A DNA stretch of 64,000 nt from Gracilibacillus dipsosauri (lineage in GTDB: Bacteria > Bacillota > Bacilli > Bacillales > Amphibacillaceae): the NCBI RefSeq assembly GCF_003176895.1, contig NZ_QGTD01000004.1:186001-250000 (forward strand), written 5' to 3'. Below are positions 15,914 to 25,018 of this stretch, one piece after another. The notes under the pieces were generated by a model, which worked only from the letters and a program-made list of their open reading frames with translations, did not search any database and was not told the origin of the DNA. Position numbers and translations under genes: made by a program. Each line of letters opens with the position of its first letter. Positions within the stretch are counted from its first letter, which is position 1.

Positions 15914-16193
15914 CTCACAAATTCCTTTTAATTTAAGGAAGCTATAATGACAACTTACTAGGGGCTGTCCAATTAATTCCGTCCATTCATTTTAGCTCTA
16001 TGCATGATAAAAGACTGGAAGAGTAGGTTATTTCCTACACAGAATCCAACATTGCCCAAAAGCTATTCCCACTGATTGCGGCCTTTAGTTAAAAATATTA
16101 ATGGATACTAGAGTAGTGGAAGCCGTTACTTGAATAGATAGAAGTTCTAAAATAACTTCTTCGGTTTATTATTAATAGATTGAAGAACTGCTT

Positions 16194-16547
16194 TTATTTT
16201 TTTTGTATAAGCCCAAAACCAATTCCCGTAGGATCAACTAAATAGGCAAGAAAAAAATCACTGAACTCCATTTTTTCTCTAACTACTAGAGCACCATTCT
16301 CCTTTGCCTTAGAAATAGTAACATCTATTGAATCAACTTCTATTTGGATACGTGTGCCGTGTGGATAATCACTTGGACCCTTACTTATTCCACCGTTAAT
16401 TCCCGTGTCTGTTATGCCTTTATCTGTAGATACACCCCAATAATCCCAGTTTGGTTCAGAAAATTCCCATCCAAATACCTTAGAGTAAAATTTTATTGCT
16501 TTTTCAGGTTGCTGACTACTCATTTCAAATCCAACGATTTTCCCCAT
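16194..16547 (-). CDS. VOC family (glyoxalase-like) protein
   Basis: A 117-residue single-domain vicinal-oxygen-chelate protein: FEMSSQQPEKAIKFYSKVFG, WEFSEPNWDYWGVSTDKG, RIQIEVDSIDVTISKAKENG and VDPTGIGFGLIQ at the C-terminus. Members include dioxygenases, glyoxalases and drug-binding resistance proteins, and this one cannot be placed further. GGAGGAAT precedes the ATG. The 280 bp downstream (15914-16193) contain no gene that I can recognise. Confidence 0.85.
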   Translation of the reverse strand: MGKIVGFEMSSQQPEKAIKFYSKVFGWEFSEPNWDYWGVSTDKGITDTGINGGISKGPSDYPHGTRIQIEVDSIDVTISKAKENGALVVREKMEFSDFFLAYLVDPTGIGFGLIQKK

Positions 16548-16627
16548 TTATAATTCCTCCCAATTATTTAATAATTGATTACATTATTTACAATCAAACA
16601 GGTCCCTTCTCACAAGTGAATTCTCAA

Positions 16628-17383
16628 TTACACTTGACCCAAATAGCTTCTTGTAATATTAGGAATGACTATATTCCCATTGTTGCTATACTTTTCAAAT
16701 AAATTAGATAATGCGGAAATAAAGGGATTATACTCCTTATCAGTCTTTTTTGGGGAATAGGAGGCCGATAAATACCTGCCTAAAAATCCAATTAAATTTA
16801 GTTGCAAGTCATTTCGAAAATTTTTGAAATCATACTTTCCATCTCTAAAGAAATCCTGAAATGGAATCGGAGTTTCCTCTATACCTCCACTAAAACCTTT
16901 AAAATTTGGGCAGTACTTTTGGCAAATATCAGCACTTTCCTTGTTTATATCACTTGCACCATCCCGACTATTCCATACAAGATTCACGTTCGCATCCTGT
17001 TTCAAAATCCGTTGACATTCTAATCTAAACTGCTCGATATCGAACCAGTGAAATGCCTGTGCTACTGTTATTAAATCTAGACTACTATCATTTAAGGTCG
17101 TTTTTTCAGCCACGGCATCAACCGAAATAAAATGGGAATCAGGCTTTAAAGTTTGTTCCGCTAGTGTTCTCATATCATCATTTGGTTCTACCCCGATAAC
17201 AGTAAATCCTTTATCAAGAAGCTGCCTACTTAATATTCCAGTCCCCGAGCCAATATCTGCTATCATACAATTCTCATTTAAATCAGCTTCAGAAATTAAA
17301 TATTCAATATATACAGAGGGATAGCTGGGGCGATATTTTGCATATACTTCCGCTTTGTCTGTGAATTTATCTATTGATTTCAT
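16628..17383 (-). CDS. class I SAM-dependent methyltransferase
   Basis: A 251-residue Rossmann-fold methyltransferase. Motif I is MIADIGSGTGILSRQLLDKG (near residue 39), with motif II acid in VIGVEPNDDM and LDLITVAQAFHWFD, a motif typical of the UbiE/COQ5-like type 11 group. It starts FTDKAEVYAKYRPSYP, characteristic of this subfamily. The substrate is unknown. AAGGAGATAG lies somewhat far (about 12 nt) from the ATG. A decayed gene fragment lies just upstream at 17441-17518. Confidence 0.88.
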   Translation of the reverse strand: MKSIDKFTDKAEVYAKYRPSYPSVYIEYLISEADLNENCMIADIGSGTGILSRQLLDKGFTVIGVEPNDDMRTLAEQTLKPDSHFISVDAVAEKTTLNDSSLDLITVAQAFHWFDIEQFRLECQRILKQDANVNLVWNSRDGASDINKESADICQKYCPNFKGFSGGIEETPIPFQDFFRDGKYDFKNFRNDLQLNLIGFLGRYLSASYSPKKTDKEYNPFISALSNLFEKYSNNGNIVIPNITRSYLGQV

Positions 17384-17440
17384 AAAAACGACTATCTCCT
17401 TTTATTTTCCATTTCTACTTGTATTAATTCTTCTTCATTA

Positions 17441-17518
17441 TTATGAATTCCTTCTCATGGATAAAGCTTCTGCGATTTTATCACCAATAATGGAATGCAT
17501 TATTCTTGAACCCATCAT
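17441..17518 (-). pseudogene. 5' remnant of a phospholipase C-like / hydrolase gene
   Basis: A 25-codon frame, MMGSRIMHSIIGDKIAEALS plus MRRNS, sits behind an intact GGGGGAGGAG ribosome binding site and then stops. The opening matches my memory of Bacillus zinc-dependent phospholipase C-like proteins that begin MGSRIMH...IAxKIAE. The rest of that gene is missing, so this is most likely the stump left by a deletion. Confidence 0.45.
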
Positions 17519-17718
17519 TCTCCTCCCCCTAATAAATAATCTTTTAAACAAGAAAACTCATATGATAACGCTTTCATTTATGTGTAAAAGTTTTTACATT
17601 AAATTGCTCCGTTAACTAAGGGTTAACTCTTAAATTCTAACATATTGTCCCAATTAAAATTATAAAAGATCATCAAAAATGATTAGGACCCTTTTCTTGC
17701 CTAAATCAAACAAAAATA

Positions 17719-17760
17719 AATACTTGTTCAATTAAAGCACCAGTTTGTTGAACAAGTATT
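17719..17760 (-). terminator. rho-independent terminator
   Basis: A perfect 12-bp stem (AATACTTGTTCA with TGAACAAGTATT, 18-nt loop) overlaps the stop codon of the membrane gene at 17759; T-rich sequence follows on the minus strand. Confidence 0.75.
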
Positions 17761-18136
17761 ATTTATTCTCCTTAATTGTCTTTCTCAAAATTTCATCAAC
17801 TAACCAGAAAAGAAATGAGGCTATTAATGTTATTACAACAATAAATAGATGTTCAAAAAAGAAAGAAAGAACTAATCCAACAATAAGACCAAAAATAAGA
17901 TGAATCAACAGTGCCTTTTTATATCTTTGTTTGCCGTATAAATTCTTTGTTAAATAATCAGATAAGATAGATACTGGCAAGCCAATAAAAAATATAAATG
18001 GAGCTGCACCCAGAAGAAGAATACCAAGTGCAGCAAAAAACTTATCGTAGTTATCCATTATTGCAAAATAAAAGTTAAAAAATAATCCAGTTAACAAAGT
18101 GGTTAAAACAGATCCTAAAAATTTCCTTAGCAACAT
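17759..18136 (-). CDS. small integral membrane protein of unknown function
   Basis: A protein of about 125 residues with four hydrophobic segments: FLGSVLTTLLTGLFFNFYFA, then GILLLGAAPFIFFIGLPVSI, LLIHLIFGLIVGLVLSFFFE and VVITLIASFLFWLVDEILRK. The frame is open to an ATG at 18163, but that has no ribosome binding site, while GGGGGC is placed correctly for the ATG at 18136. The pattern resembles short uncharacterised Bacillus UPF0715-type membrane proteins. I cannot assign a function, and there is no operon partner. Confidence 0.6.
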   Translation of the reverse strand: MLLRKFLGSVLTTLLTGLFFNFYFAIMDNYDKFFAALGILLLGAAPFIFFIGLPVSILSDYLTKNLYGKQRYKKALLIHLIFGLIVGLVLSFFFEHLFIVVITLIASFLFWLVDEILRKTIKENK

Positions 18137-18289
18137 TAAAGCCCCCAATAAAACAAATTTCATATTGTCTTATTAAACATAACTGCCCGTTGTCCACTCA
18201 CTCTATATTAGCATAATATTCCATTATTTCATTTTAGATTTATGCCAAGATAAGAGACGCTCATTTGATGATCGTCTAGTTGAAATAAC

Positions 18290-18793
18290 TTATATAAAAT
18301 ACACCATTAAGTCCTCATCATAGTATTGCCCGTTAAATTTTATTGCATTTCGCTCGGTTCCATAGACCTTAAACCCGATCGATTCATATAGTTTCTTGGC
18401 AGATTGATGATTAGACACAACTGTTAAATGTATTTGTTCTACTCCCTCACACTTTTTTACGGTTTTTATAAGTTCAAGAAGAAGTGATTTTCCAACTCCT
18501 TGTCTCCTGACTACTACGTCCACATACATACCGAAAACATTTCCTTTATGAGCCATTTTTTCATTAGCTTCTCGTACAAAAGTAACCATTCCACATAATG
18601 AACCTTTTTGATTAAAAGCGCCTAAAACAAATTTGTCCTTTAATGGTTTTACTCTGTCTATGACTGTTTCGATTGAAAATTGCACTTCTCTCTCATATGT
18701 TGAAGCAAATGCCCCAGGATCGGTCTTCAAAGCATTCAATCGTAATTCTTGATAGAGAAGCGCATCAGCTTCATTTAATACACGAATATTCAT
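18290..18793 (-). CDS. GNAT family N-acetyltransferase
   Basis: A 167-residue acetyltransferase. NIRVLNEADALLYQELRLNA and ALKTDPGAFASTYERE are a typical opening of this subgroup. The acetyl-CoA loop is VVVRRQGVGKSLLLELIKTV (near residue 105), followed by IHLTVVSNHQSAKKLYESIG. I choose the ATG at 18793, which has GAGG upstream; the ATG at 18814 lacks one. Acceptor unknown. It is followed downstream by the membrane gene and preceded by a DUF4440-like gene, with short gaps. Confidence 0.88.
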   Translation of the reverse strand: MNIRVLNEADALLYQELRLNALKTDPGAFASTYEREVQFSIETVIDRVKPLKDKFVLGAFNQKGSLCGMVTFVREANEKMAHKGNVFGMYVDVVVRRQGVGKSLLLELIKTVKKCEGVEQIHLTVVSNHQSAKKLYESIGFKVYGTERNAIKFNGQYYDEDLMVYFI

Positions 18794-18836
18794 CCTACTT
18801 ATCCTCTTTTCCATTGTATTAAAGTATACAGCCCAT

Positions 18837-19202
18837 TTAGGTAGATTTGACTATCGTCCCCTGATGAAAGAATATTTGCCACCTACCATCGATAAATTTC
18901 CAAACGGTGCTTCGTAATGTGTCTTTTTTTTGTGTTAGGTCTTTCACTCGATAGGTAGTTAGCACCGCCTCTGAAGATAAGGGATGAATTTCGAAATCGT
19001 AAAGAGACAAGTCTCGAGCTCCAACACCTCCCGCTTCCACACAATCCTTTTTATAAAAGACTTTCCCCGAACTTCCGAACTCAAAAAAGTCATCTGCCAA
19101 TAATTTTTCAAAAAACTCACTAGATGTCCGATTTTCCTGTTTTAAATGACTTTGCTCCAATTCTAGTAACGTTCTGCCAAGAGCATCTTTATCCATTGTC
19201 AT
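18837..19202 (-). CDS. DUF4440 / SnoaL-like (NTF2-fold) protein
   Basis: A 121-residue NTF2-like cone-fold protein: LLELEQSHLKQENRTSSEFF, LADDFFEFGSSGKVFYKKDC, then ALSTYRVKD-like strand VLTTYRVKDL and the end WKFIDGRWQIFFHQGTIV, which is the DUF4440 signature. Members are ligand-binding or polyketide-cyclase-like; no specific role is known here. It lies 31 bp downstream of a methyltransferase gene on the same strand and upstream of a GNAT gene, so the three may form an operon. Confidence 0.8.
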   Translation of the reverse strand: MTMDKDALGRTLLELEQSHLKQENRTSSEFFEKLLADDFFEFGSSGKVFYKKDCVEAGGVGARDLSLYDFEIHPLSSEAVLTTYRVKDLTQKKDTLRSTVWKFIDGRWQIFFHQGTIVKST

Positions 19203-19233
19203 TTTTGCAACACTCCTTTGGTACCAAAAATGT

Positions 19234-19947
19234 TCATACCTTTTTTGATGTAGCTTTTATTATAAGGAAGTGAGGGTTTGTCATGAGATAGTCATAAGAT
19301 TCTTCATTTGCCATTTTCATTCTCTCTTGTGGTTTAGGTTCAATCAACTTATCGAGATCGAAAATTTGAATGGTTTCATTTACGATGCTATTTAGAGGTC
19401 TTCTGTAAAAGCTGACATCAATTGTAATATTAGGTTTATTCCAGGTATCTGATAATAATTGGGTATTAAAGTAATCCTCACAATCAAATCTTGTAAAGTC
19501 CATAAATGGGTGATGAACGGAAAATAAAAAGGTTCCGCCTGCTTTTAGAATACGGTTAAATTCTTGAAATGTGGAAGTCCAATCCTTTAGATAATGAAGC
19601 GTGAGCGAGCTTACAATCACATCAAAGGAATCATCCTTAAACGGAACAGGTTCTTGAAGATCGTGACAAAGAAATGTCCCTTCCCCCCTCAAACGTCGAT
19701 TCGCTGCCTTCACCATTTCAGGACTTATATCTACACCAGTGACTATCGCTTTACGTTGCCATAATTGCGAAGAAAACCATCCAGCAGAACAACCAGCGTC
19801 AAGCACCCTTTTTCCCTTTAATGCAGAGGGCAAAGCTGCTATCATAGCTGGGCGTTCATAATAAGCGTTATAAGGACTGCCCTCGTCAATATCGTTCTGA
19901 TAGGTAGAGGCTAACTTATTATAAATGTCTCTTGTAGTATTACTCAT
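19234..19947 (-). CDS. class I SAM-dependent methyltransferase
   Basis: A 237-residue methyltransferase of the type 11/UbiE-like group. Motif I is [17 protein letters not shown] (near residue 47), acid motif II is [20 protein letters not shown], and the post-I region is [16 protein letters not shown]. It ends [10 protein letters not shown]. Substrate unknown. GGAGGGAATGAA precedes the ATG. It heads a likely operon with the DUF4440-like and GNAT genes. Confidence 0.88.
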   Translation of the reverse strand: MSNTTRDIYNKLASTYQNDIDEGSPYNAYYERPAMIAALPSALKGKRVLDAGCSAGWFSSQLWQRKAIVTGVDISPEMVKAANRRLRGEGTFLCHDLQEPVPFKDDSFDVIVSSLTLHYLKDWTSTFQEFNRILKAGGTFLFSVHHPFMDFTRFDCEDYFNTQLLSDTWNKPNITIDVSFYRRPLNSIVNETIQIFDLDKLIEPKPQERMKMANEESYDYLMTNPHFLIIKATSKKV

Positions 19948-20188
19948 TTCATTCCCTCCTTCATTTTTTTATGCTGCTCTTCTTCCCCCCCTAACCAGCG
20001 TCGCTAACGAAACAAGTATCCCTTCAATTATACTATATGTTTCCATTATATAATTCACCTCCATGTTGATTAGCTCTTAAAATATCTGTTATCAAAGCCC
20101 GCTTGACAAAGTAAATAAACTATATTTTAATGAGTATATATTTCAATTATTAAAATATATATTAATTAAACAAGGAGATTGCCCGTAG

Positions 20189-20854
20189 ATGAAAAGTGCG
20201 AGAAGTGCCAAATTACGTAGCATAACCTATACAAGTGGATCTAATCTCGAATTACCAGAAGAGTATGATGTATTAAAAATACGCGGGTCTGTTTCGATCC
20301 TTTCAGCTGTTCACTTAAACCGCATTTCAACCCATGGTTATGGTTTATTTCGCTCTCAGGTTACTGTAGAGGAGCTACACAGTTCGGGAGCTTGTGTCCT
20401 AGAAGACTGCTGTCAAGCCAAGCAGTTGTTGAATAATGGAAGCTTAAAGCTAGATACCGGCCACATAACATCTGTAGTCAGTTCAGGGAATTTAACCATC
20501 AAGTACTTGCTCAAGACAGAGGATTTAAGCGCTATAGGCATGATTCACGGAAAGGAAATCCATGCAAAGCAATGTCTATTAAAGCTATCAAGTGAAAGCA
20601 AAATCGAACGATTGGTCACAGAAAAAGCACAGATATCAAAGGACCAAAAATCGCTCTCCTTATTGAAAAAAAGACTCCTTTGCGAATATATAAAAGGGCA
20701 ACAGCTGTACCTTTCCTACACTCATGCAGATATCGTGGAAGGAGACACTGTCATCATCGATAAAAATTGTAGTATTCACACGTTATATTACACAGAAGAT
20801 TATCGGATTTCACCAAAATCAGAAGTTCACCAAGTCATAAGGAGGGAGAAATAG
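20189..20854 (+). CDS. bactofilin-like polymer-forming protein (YhbE-like)
   Basis: A 221-residue protein made largely of short beta repeats with hydrophobic spacing (LKIRGSVSILSAVHLNRIST, HGYGLFRSQVTVEELHSSGA, GSLKLDTGHITSVVSSGNLT), as in the bactofilin-like proteins YhbD/YhbE of B. subtilis. It would be a cytoplasmic or membrane-associated scaffold. ACAAGGAGATT precedes the ATG. Its stop overlaps the start of a small two-helix membrane gene by one base, suggesting co-expression and perhaps membrane anchoring. The assignment is from fold-like pattern, not from catalytic motifs. Confidence 0.6.
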   Translation: MKSARSAKLRSITYTSGSNLELPEEYDVLKIRGSVSILSAVHLNRISTHGYGLFRSQVTVEELHSSGACVLEDCCQAKQLLNNGSLKLDTGHITSVVSSGNLTIKYLLKTEDLSAIGMIHGKEIHAKQCLLKLSSESKIERLVTEKAQISKDQKSLSLLKKRLLCEYIKGQQLYLSYTHADIVEGDTVIIDKNCSIHTLYYTEDYRISPKSEVHQVIRREK

Positions 20855-21135
20855 TGATAGTACTAAGATGGTTCGTACGCTTTTGGTTACTACTCTCCAT
20901 TCCAGTGCTATCGGTTCTTTATGCAGGACTCTTAGTCAGTGCGATTCTTATTATTCTTGCTGGTTTATTTCGAACATTTGGCTTTGAGCAGATCAAAATG
21001 AGCATATGGCCAAGTGTGGAGCTTCCGATTATGTTCAGCATCCCTTTGTCATTAGGTGTTTCTATTCTTCTTTTCATTGCTTCTTATCACATCGGAAAAT
21101 CGATTCGATATTGTATGGGGAAATTAGCAAATTAA
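20854..21135 (+). CDS. small membrane protein, operon partner of the bactofilin-like gene
   Basis: A 93-residue protein with two or three hydrophobic segments (FWLLLSIPVLSVLYAGLLVS, ILIILAGLFRTFGF, SIPLSLGVSILLFIASYHIG). The start is GTG, sharing a base with the preceding stop codon, with AAGGAGGG upstream. I do not recognise the family. The tight overlap suggests that it works with the bactofilin-like protein, possibly as its membrane anchor; that is inference. Confidence 0.65.
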   Translation: MIVLRWFVRFWLLLSIPVLSVLYAGLLVSAILIILAGLFRTFGFEQIKMSIWPSVELPIMFSIPLSLGVSILLFIASYHIGKSIRYCMGKLAN

Positions 21136-21198
21136 TTGGCATAGCTTGTCTCCCTTCTAGCATATATTTAGAATAACGACTAGTTAAGGAGGGCTTTT

Positions 21199-21561
21199 AT
21201 GCCAAATAAACTATCCTCTCATCAGCTGATTAGATATATGGTTGGTTTTGTCTTTATTGTCTCTGCCATTATGAAGCTAGCCATTGCTGACTTTACCAGT
21301 GCGTTTATAAGCTTTGGAATTCCTTTTCCGGAAATAACCGTCTGGATTGTAGGAATAACAGAATTAATAGCTGGTGGTTTAATATTAGCAAATTATTATG
21401 TAAAAAGAGCCACCATTCCATTACTAATCATTATCGTCACCGCCATTATTCTTACAAAAATACCCATTCTACCAACTGGCGTCTTTTCCTTTCTCTTTGA
21501 AGCGAGATTAGATATTGTTATGTTTATTCTTCTCTACATTCTTTGGAAAAATGAATATTAG
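21199..21561 (+). CDS. DoxX-like membrane protein
   Basis: A 120-residue four-helix membrane protein: LIRYMVGFVFIVSAIMKLAI, SFGIPFPEITVWIVGITELI, AGGLILANYYVKRATIPLLI and ARLDIVMFILLYILWKNEY. This is the DoxX/MauE-like layout, with the conserved acidic residue in the second helix (GITELIAGG). Function unknown; relatives act in quinone or thiol redox at the membrane. AAGGAGGG lies 8 bp before the ATG. It stands alone between the bactofilin-like pair and an AraC gene. Confidence 0.85.
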   Translation: MPNKLSSHQLIRYMVGFVFIVSAIMKLAIADFTSAFISFGIPFPEITVWIVGITELIAGGLILANYYVKRATIPLLIIIVTAIILTKIPILPTGVFSFLFEARLDIVMFILLYILWKNEY

Positions 21562-21631
21562 CTTTTGTTGTGATCCTCACAAAATTTTACTATATTAGAG
21601 TTAGAATACAAGTAGAAAAAGAGGGTCCGTT

Positions 21632-22480
21632 ATGATGAATGCTGATTTGATCCAAAAGGTGAAAGAAAAGCTAGATAATAGGCAAAGGCTGTTCCTATCT
21701 CCCCATCCATTGCTACAAAGATATATCTCCTGTTATGTCTTTTATATGAAGCCAAATCCTTATCACAGTGTTATAACGACAACCTTGTCTATTATTCCCG
21801 ACGCAAGTGGCTGTATCGTCTTCACTTGCTACGAGGACCGGATGCAGGGCTTGCTTTGGGGACCAACAACAGAAGTGAAAAAGGTAGAAAATAGCTTGGC
21901 TGACCGCACTTATTTTTTTGTAGAATTTTTACCAGGCGGCTTACGGGCATTTACCGGCATGGGCCTTGCTGAATTAAGGGACAAAGTCGTGAATCTTGAA
22001 GATATCAACAAGAAGCTTTCGGTGAGGATAATGGAAGCCTTACGATCCACCACCTGTTTAAGCTCATTTGCTTCCAGAATGAATCATTTATTCCTCCAGC
22101 TACATGAACACCATTCCAATTTAAATCCGCTTATTCTATCCAGTATGGAATATATTCTACAGCATGAAGGGTCAGTTCGAGTAAAAGAGGTTGCGCACAA
22201 GCACTATATTAGTGAACGTCAGCTACAGAGAAGTTTTCAACAGCATGTAGGCATCAATGTAAAAAAATATGCATCCATTGTCCAGTTCAATCAAACGATT
22301 CATCGATTAAAAAGGAAGCAAGATCTCCCCCTCTCTTCGCTAACCAATGCCTCAGGTTTTTTTGATGAATCTCACATGATCTCTACCTTTCACAAAATGA
22401 TTGGCTTAACCCCTAGAACCTTTAAAGAAAACATGTCGGATTTTTACAATGATGCACATAAATTTCCGTGTAGAATCTAG
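21632..22480 (+). CDS. AraC family transcriptional regulator
   Basis: A 282-residue regulator. The N-terminal part (LSPHPLLQRYISCYVFYMKP) resembles the DUF6597 sensor domain and the C-terminal part is a double helix-turn-helix: VRVKEVAHKHYISERQLQRS, FQQHVGINVKKYASIVQF, then ASGFFDESHMISTFHKMIGL with TPRTFKE. The second ATG of the MM start could also be used. It is followed 14 bp later by an MmcQ/YjbR-like gene on the same strand, probably co-transcribed. Target unknown. Confidence 0.88.
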   Translation: MMNADLIQKVKEKLDNRQRLFLSPHPLLQRYISCYVFYMKPNPYHSVITTTLSIIPDASGCIVFTCYEDRMQGLLWGPTTEVKKVENSLADRTYFFVEFLPGGLRAFTGMGLAELRDKVVNLEDINKKLSVRIMEALRSTTCLSSFASRMNHLFLQLHEHHSNLNPLILSSMEYILQHEGSVRVKEVAHKHYISERQLQRSFQQHVGINVKKYASIVQFNQTIHRLKRKQDLPLSSLTNASGFFDESHMISTFHKMIGLTPRTFKENMSDFYNDAHKFPCRI

Positions 22481-22494
22481 AAAGGGGTGATAGT

Positions 22495-22854
22495 ATGAAG
22501 GAAAGGTTAAGAGAATACTGCAAAGCACAAACAGGCTGCCAGGAGAAATTTATCAAGGACTGGAATGCCTGGAACTATACAGTCGGGGGAAAAATGTTTG
22601 CAATAATTGGCAAGGACAAAGAGAAGCGGTCCATCATCTCCTTAAAAGGGGATCCTGAAAAGTCCGAGACACTTCGAATTGAATATGAGGCAATTAATCC
22701 AGGATATTACTTAAACAAAACCCATTGGAATTCCATCTGCTATGAGAACCAAGAGATCACATTTGAATTCATTCAACACCTTATTGACGAATCTTACTCC
22801 TTAGTGTTTCCATCACTACCAAAGAAAAAACAGAAGGAGATCCAGTCAGGGTGA
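22495..22854 (+). CDS. MmcQ/YjbR family protein
   Basis: A 119-residue protein of the MmcQ/YjbR family, which has a CyaY-like alpha/beta fold and proposed nucleic-acid binding. Matching features are LREYCKAQTGCQEKFIKDWN, YTVGGKMFAIIGKDKE, LRIEYEAINPGYYLNKTHWN (the conserved PGYY-NK-HWN) and IQHLIDESYSLVF. It is only 14 bp downstream of an AraC gene, so the pair is likely one transcript. Biochemical role not established. Confidence 0.88.
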   Translation: MKERLREYCKAQTGCQEKFIKDWNAWNYTVGGKMFAIIGKDKEKRSIISLKGDPEKSETLRIEYEAINPGYYLNKTHWNSICYENQEITFEFIQHLIDESYSLVFPSLPKKKQKEIQSG

Positions 22855-22876
22855 CTATATAACAGTCGCCCTAGCT

Positions 22877-23485
22877 TTACTCCTCCTGTCTAAAAATTCT
22901 CTCACTTATTTCTTGAAGAAATTTTGCCCACTTTTCCTGAAATTCTGGTTCCTCTAGCGTATGTCCTGTAATCATTTGGGTGACATTATCGTAGAGTAGC
23001 GGATAAACAGTAAGACTAGACATCATTAAGGTAATAAGCGCAGGATCTAATTCTTTTGGTACTAGTCCTTCCTCTTGTTTTTTTACCATGTCCGTATTAT
23101 AGGAATGTAGCACCTTTTTTCTCGTTTCATCCCCATTCGAATCCTTCGGCATCTTCTCCACTGCCTCCCAAGCAGTGTACTTCAGGAAATCTTTTAAATG
23201 ATCGATATTCACCTTTAACCGGAAAGCCGCGATATCCTCAGGCTTCGTCGGCAGGGTTAAATTACCTGTAGGGACTGCAGATACGAAATGATCGATTATC
23301 TGGTTAATCAGATCATCTTTTCCGTTAAAATAATGATAAATAAGCTGCTTTTTCACGCCCGCTCTTTTAGCAATCGACTCGATTCTTGCACCATTATAGC
23401 CCTTTTCGAAGAACTCTTCCTTCGCAGCCTCCAATATTTTCTTTCGGGTACGTTCCGCATTTCGTATTTCACCCATTGTTGTCAT
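22877..23485 (-). CDS. TetR family transcriptional regulator
   Basis: A 202-residue TetR-type repressor. The helix-turn-helix is TRKKILEAAKEEFFEKGYNG, ARIESIAKRAGVKKQLIYHY, FNGKDDLINQI (residues 12-62), followed by an all-helical ligand domain. The N-terminus begins MTTMGEIRN; either ATG is possible, and GGGTGGTGG precedes the first. It is convergent with the MmcQ gene. No efflux or enzyme gene is directly beside it, so the target may be distant. Confidence 0.9.
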   Translation of the reverse strand: MTTMGEIRNAERTRKKILEAAKEEFFEKGYNGARIESIAKRAGVKKQLIYHYFNGKDDLINQIIDHFVSAVPTGNLTLPTKPEDIAAFRLKVNIDHLKDFLKYTAWEAVEKMPKDSNGDETRKKVLHSYNTDMVKKQEEGLVPKELDPALITLMMSSLTVYPLLYDNVTQMITGHTLEEPEFQEKWAKFLQEISERIFRQEE

Positions 23486-23602
23486 CCACCACCCAATTTC
23501 TCTTTATGTATGCCATCATAATCACCTACTTGTGAAAAGTCAACTATGCTTTAGTCTGAAAAGAAATGTATGATTAGGAAAACTCAATAGAGTGAAAAGC
23601 GA

Positions 23603-23785
23603 CTAGGATTTCTTATTATTCGAGTTAAATCCCCACATAAATAGTTTTACAATTAATAAAGTAAAAACTGCTTGTATAGCATTTTCTCCCCAATTAAACA
23701 TGCCTGAAAGAATATAATCTAATATAACCAAAAAAGCAAAATAAGCAATAGAAAACAGAATGAAAATCTTAATTTCCCGTTTCAA
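23603..23785 (-). CDS. small two-helix membrane protein of unknown function
   Basis: A 60-residue protein with two hydrophobic segments (IFILFSIAYFAFLVILDYIL and IQAVFTLLIVKLFMWGF) and basic ends. It is oriented away from the DUF3231 pair. Upstream on its strand is an A/T-rich stretch, and no strong ribosome binding site is visible (GGTAGGTG lies about ten bases upstream). I do not recognise the family. Confidence 0.5.
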   Translation of the reverse strand: MKREIKIFILFSIAYFAFLVILDYILSGMFNWGENAIQAVFTLLIVKLFMWGFNSNNKKS

Positions 23786-23944
23786 CTATTCACACCTACC
23801 CTTACTGAGTTAATAGAATTTTAATTCATTAATACCAAACGTAAGCAATAATAAGCAAATCCAAAAAAAAAAATAAAAATGAATATTCTATTCTATATGT
23901 CCAAATAATATTGGAAAGTTAAATACTTAATGGAGGTCAAAACA

Positions 23945-24955
23945 GTGGAAACAGAAAAAAACATAAAACTAACTTCTGCAGAACTTTCCCAACTTTGGGC
24001 TTCTTATCAAAATGACAGTGGTTCTATATGTGTGTTAAAGCATTTTTTGAAGACCGTTGAAGATGCGGATATTCGTCCAATTTTAGAACATGCCTTGCAG
24101 TTATCTCAAACTCATATCCAAAAACTGACTTCCATTTTCACAAAAGAGAATTACCCATTACCAAAAGGCTTTTCAGAAGATCAAGATTTAAATGTAAATG
24201 CTCCACGCTTGTTTACCGACAATTATATGCTACAGTTCATGAAGCAGATGGCTCAGATATCACTCAATGCGTATAGCGTTTCAAAGTCTTTATCTGTCCG
24301 TTCAGACATTGACCAATTTTATGGGCAATGTCTGGCTGAGGTGAATGATATGGACACAACGGTTAAAAAAATTCTATTGGAGAAGGGGCTTTATGTACGC
24401 TCACCATATATCCCCTATCCTGAAAAAATAGACTTTGTTAAGAAACAAAATTTTCTAACAGGTTGGTTTGGTGAAAGAAGGCCACTGTTATCATTGGAAA
24501 TAACTAATCTTTATGCTAATTTTCAACGTAATGATTTAGGGACTGCTACTTTGATTGGTTTCAGTCAAGTAGCAAAATCACAAAAGGTTGGACAATTCTT
24601 TATACGAGGAAAAAAAATTGCCTCAAAGCATAACGAGATATTCGGATCTATATTACGGGAAGATAATCTTCCTGTACCAATGACTTCAGATACTTATGTT
24701 ACAGAATCGAAAATCTCTCCATTCTCTGACAGCTTAATGTTATTTATCGTCACTGGCTTAATCGCATTGGGGATTGGATATTACGGTACAAGTATATCCA
24801 CTAGTTTAAGGCGTGATTTAACAGCACACTATGATCGATTCATACATGAAATTCTGAAATATTCGGAAGATGGTGCGAACATCCTTATTGATAACGGCTG
24901 GTTAGAGGAACCCCCAATTGCAAGTGATCGTGATGAATTAGCGAAGAAAAAGTGA
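23945..24955 (+). CDS. DUF3231 family protein (copy 1)
   Basis: A 336-residue all-helical protein built from two similar halves, as in DUF3231 (PF11553), a ferritin-like or CotF-like family of Bacillaceae. The first half begins LTSAELSQLWASYQNDSGSI and the second has FVKKQNFLTGWFGERRPLLS, LEITNLYANFQRNDLG and TLIGFSQVAKSQKVGQFF. GGAGGTCAAAACA sets the start at GTG 23945 rather than the ATG at 23930, which lies in the ribosome binding site. A close paralog begins 63 bp downstream and a third lies at 49.3 kb. Function unknown; a role in spores is often suggested. Confidence 0.8.
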   Translation: METEKNIKLTSAELSQLWASYQNDSGSICVLKHFLKTVEDADIRPILEHALQLSQTHIQKLTSIFTKENYPLPKGFSEDQDLNVNAPRLFTDNYMLQFMKQMAQISLNAYSVSKSLSVRSDIDQFYGQCLAEVNDMDTTVKKILLEKGLYVRSPYIPYPEKIDFVKKQNFLTGWFGERRPLLSLEITNLYANFQRNDLGTATLIGFSQVAKSQKVGQFFIRGKKIASKHNEIFGSILREDNLPVPMTSDTYVTESKISPFSDSLMLFIVTGLIALGIGYYGTSISTSLRRDLTAHYDRFIHEILKYSEDGANILIDNGWLEEPPIASDRDELAKKK

Positions 24956-25018
24956 ATGATAAAGTTAAGATGCTTTACACAAAATTAACTATTTTCAATT
25001 AAAATGGAGGTCATCATA

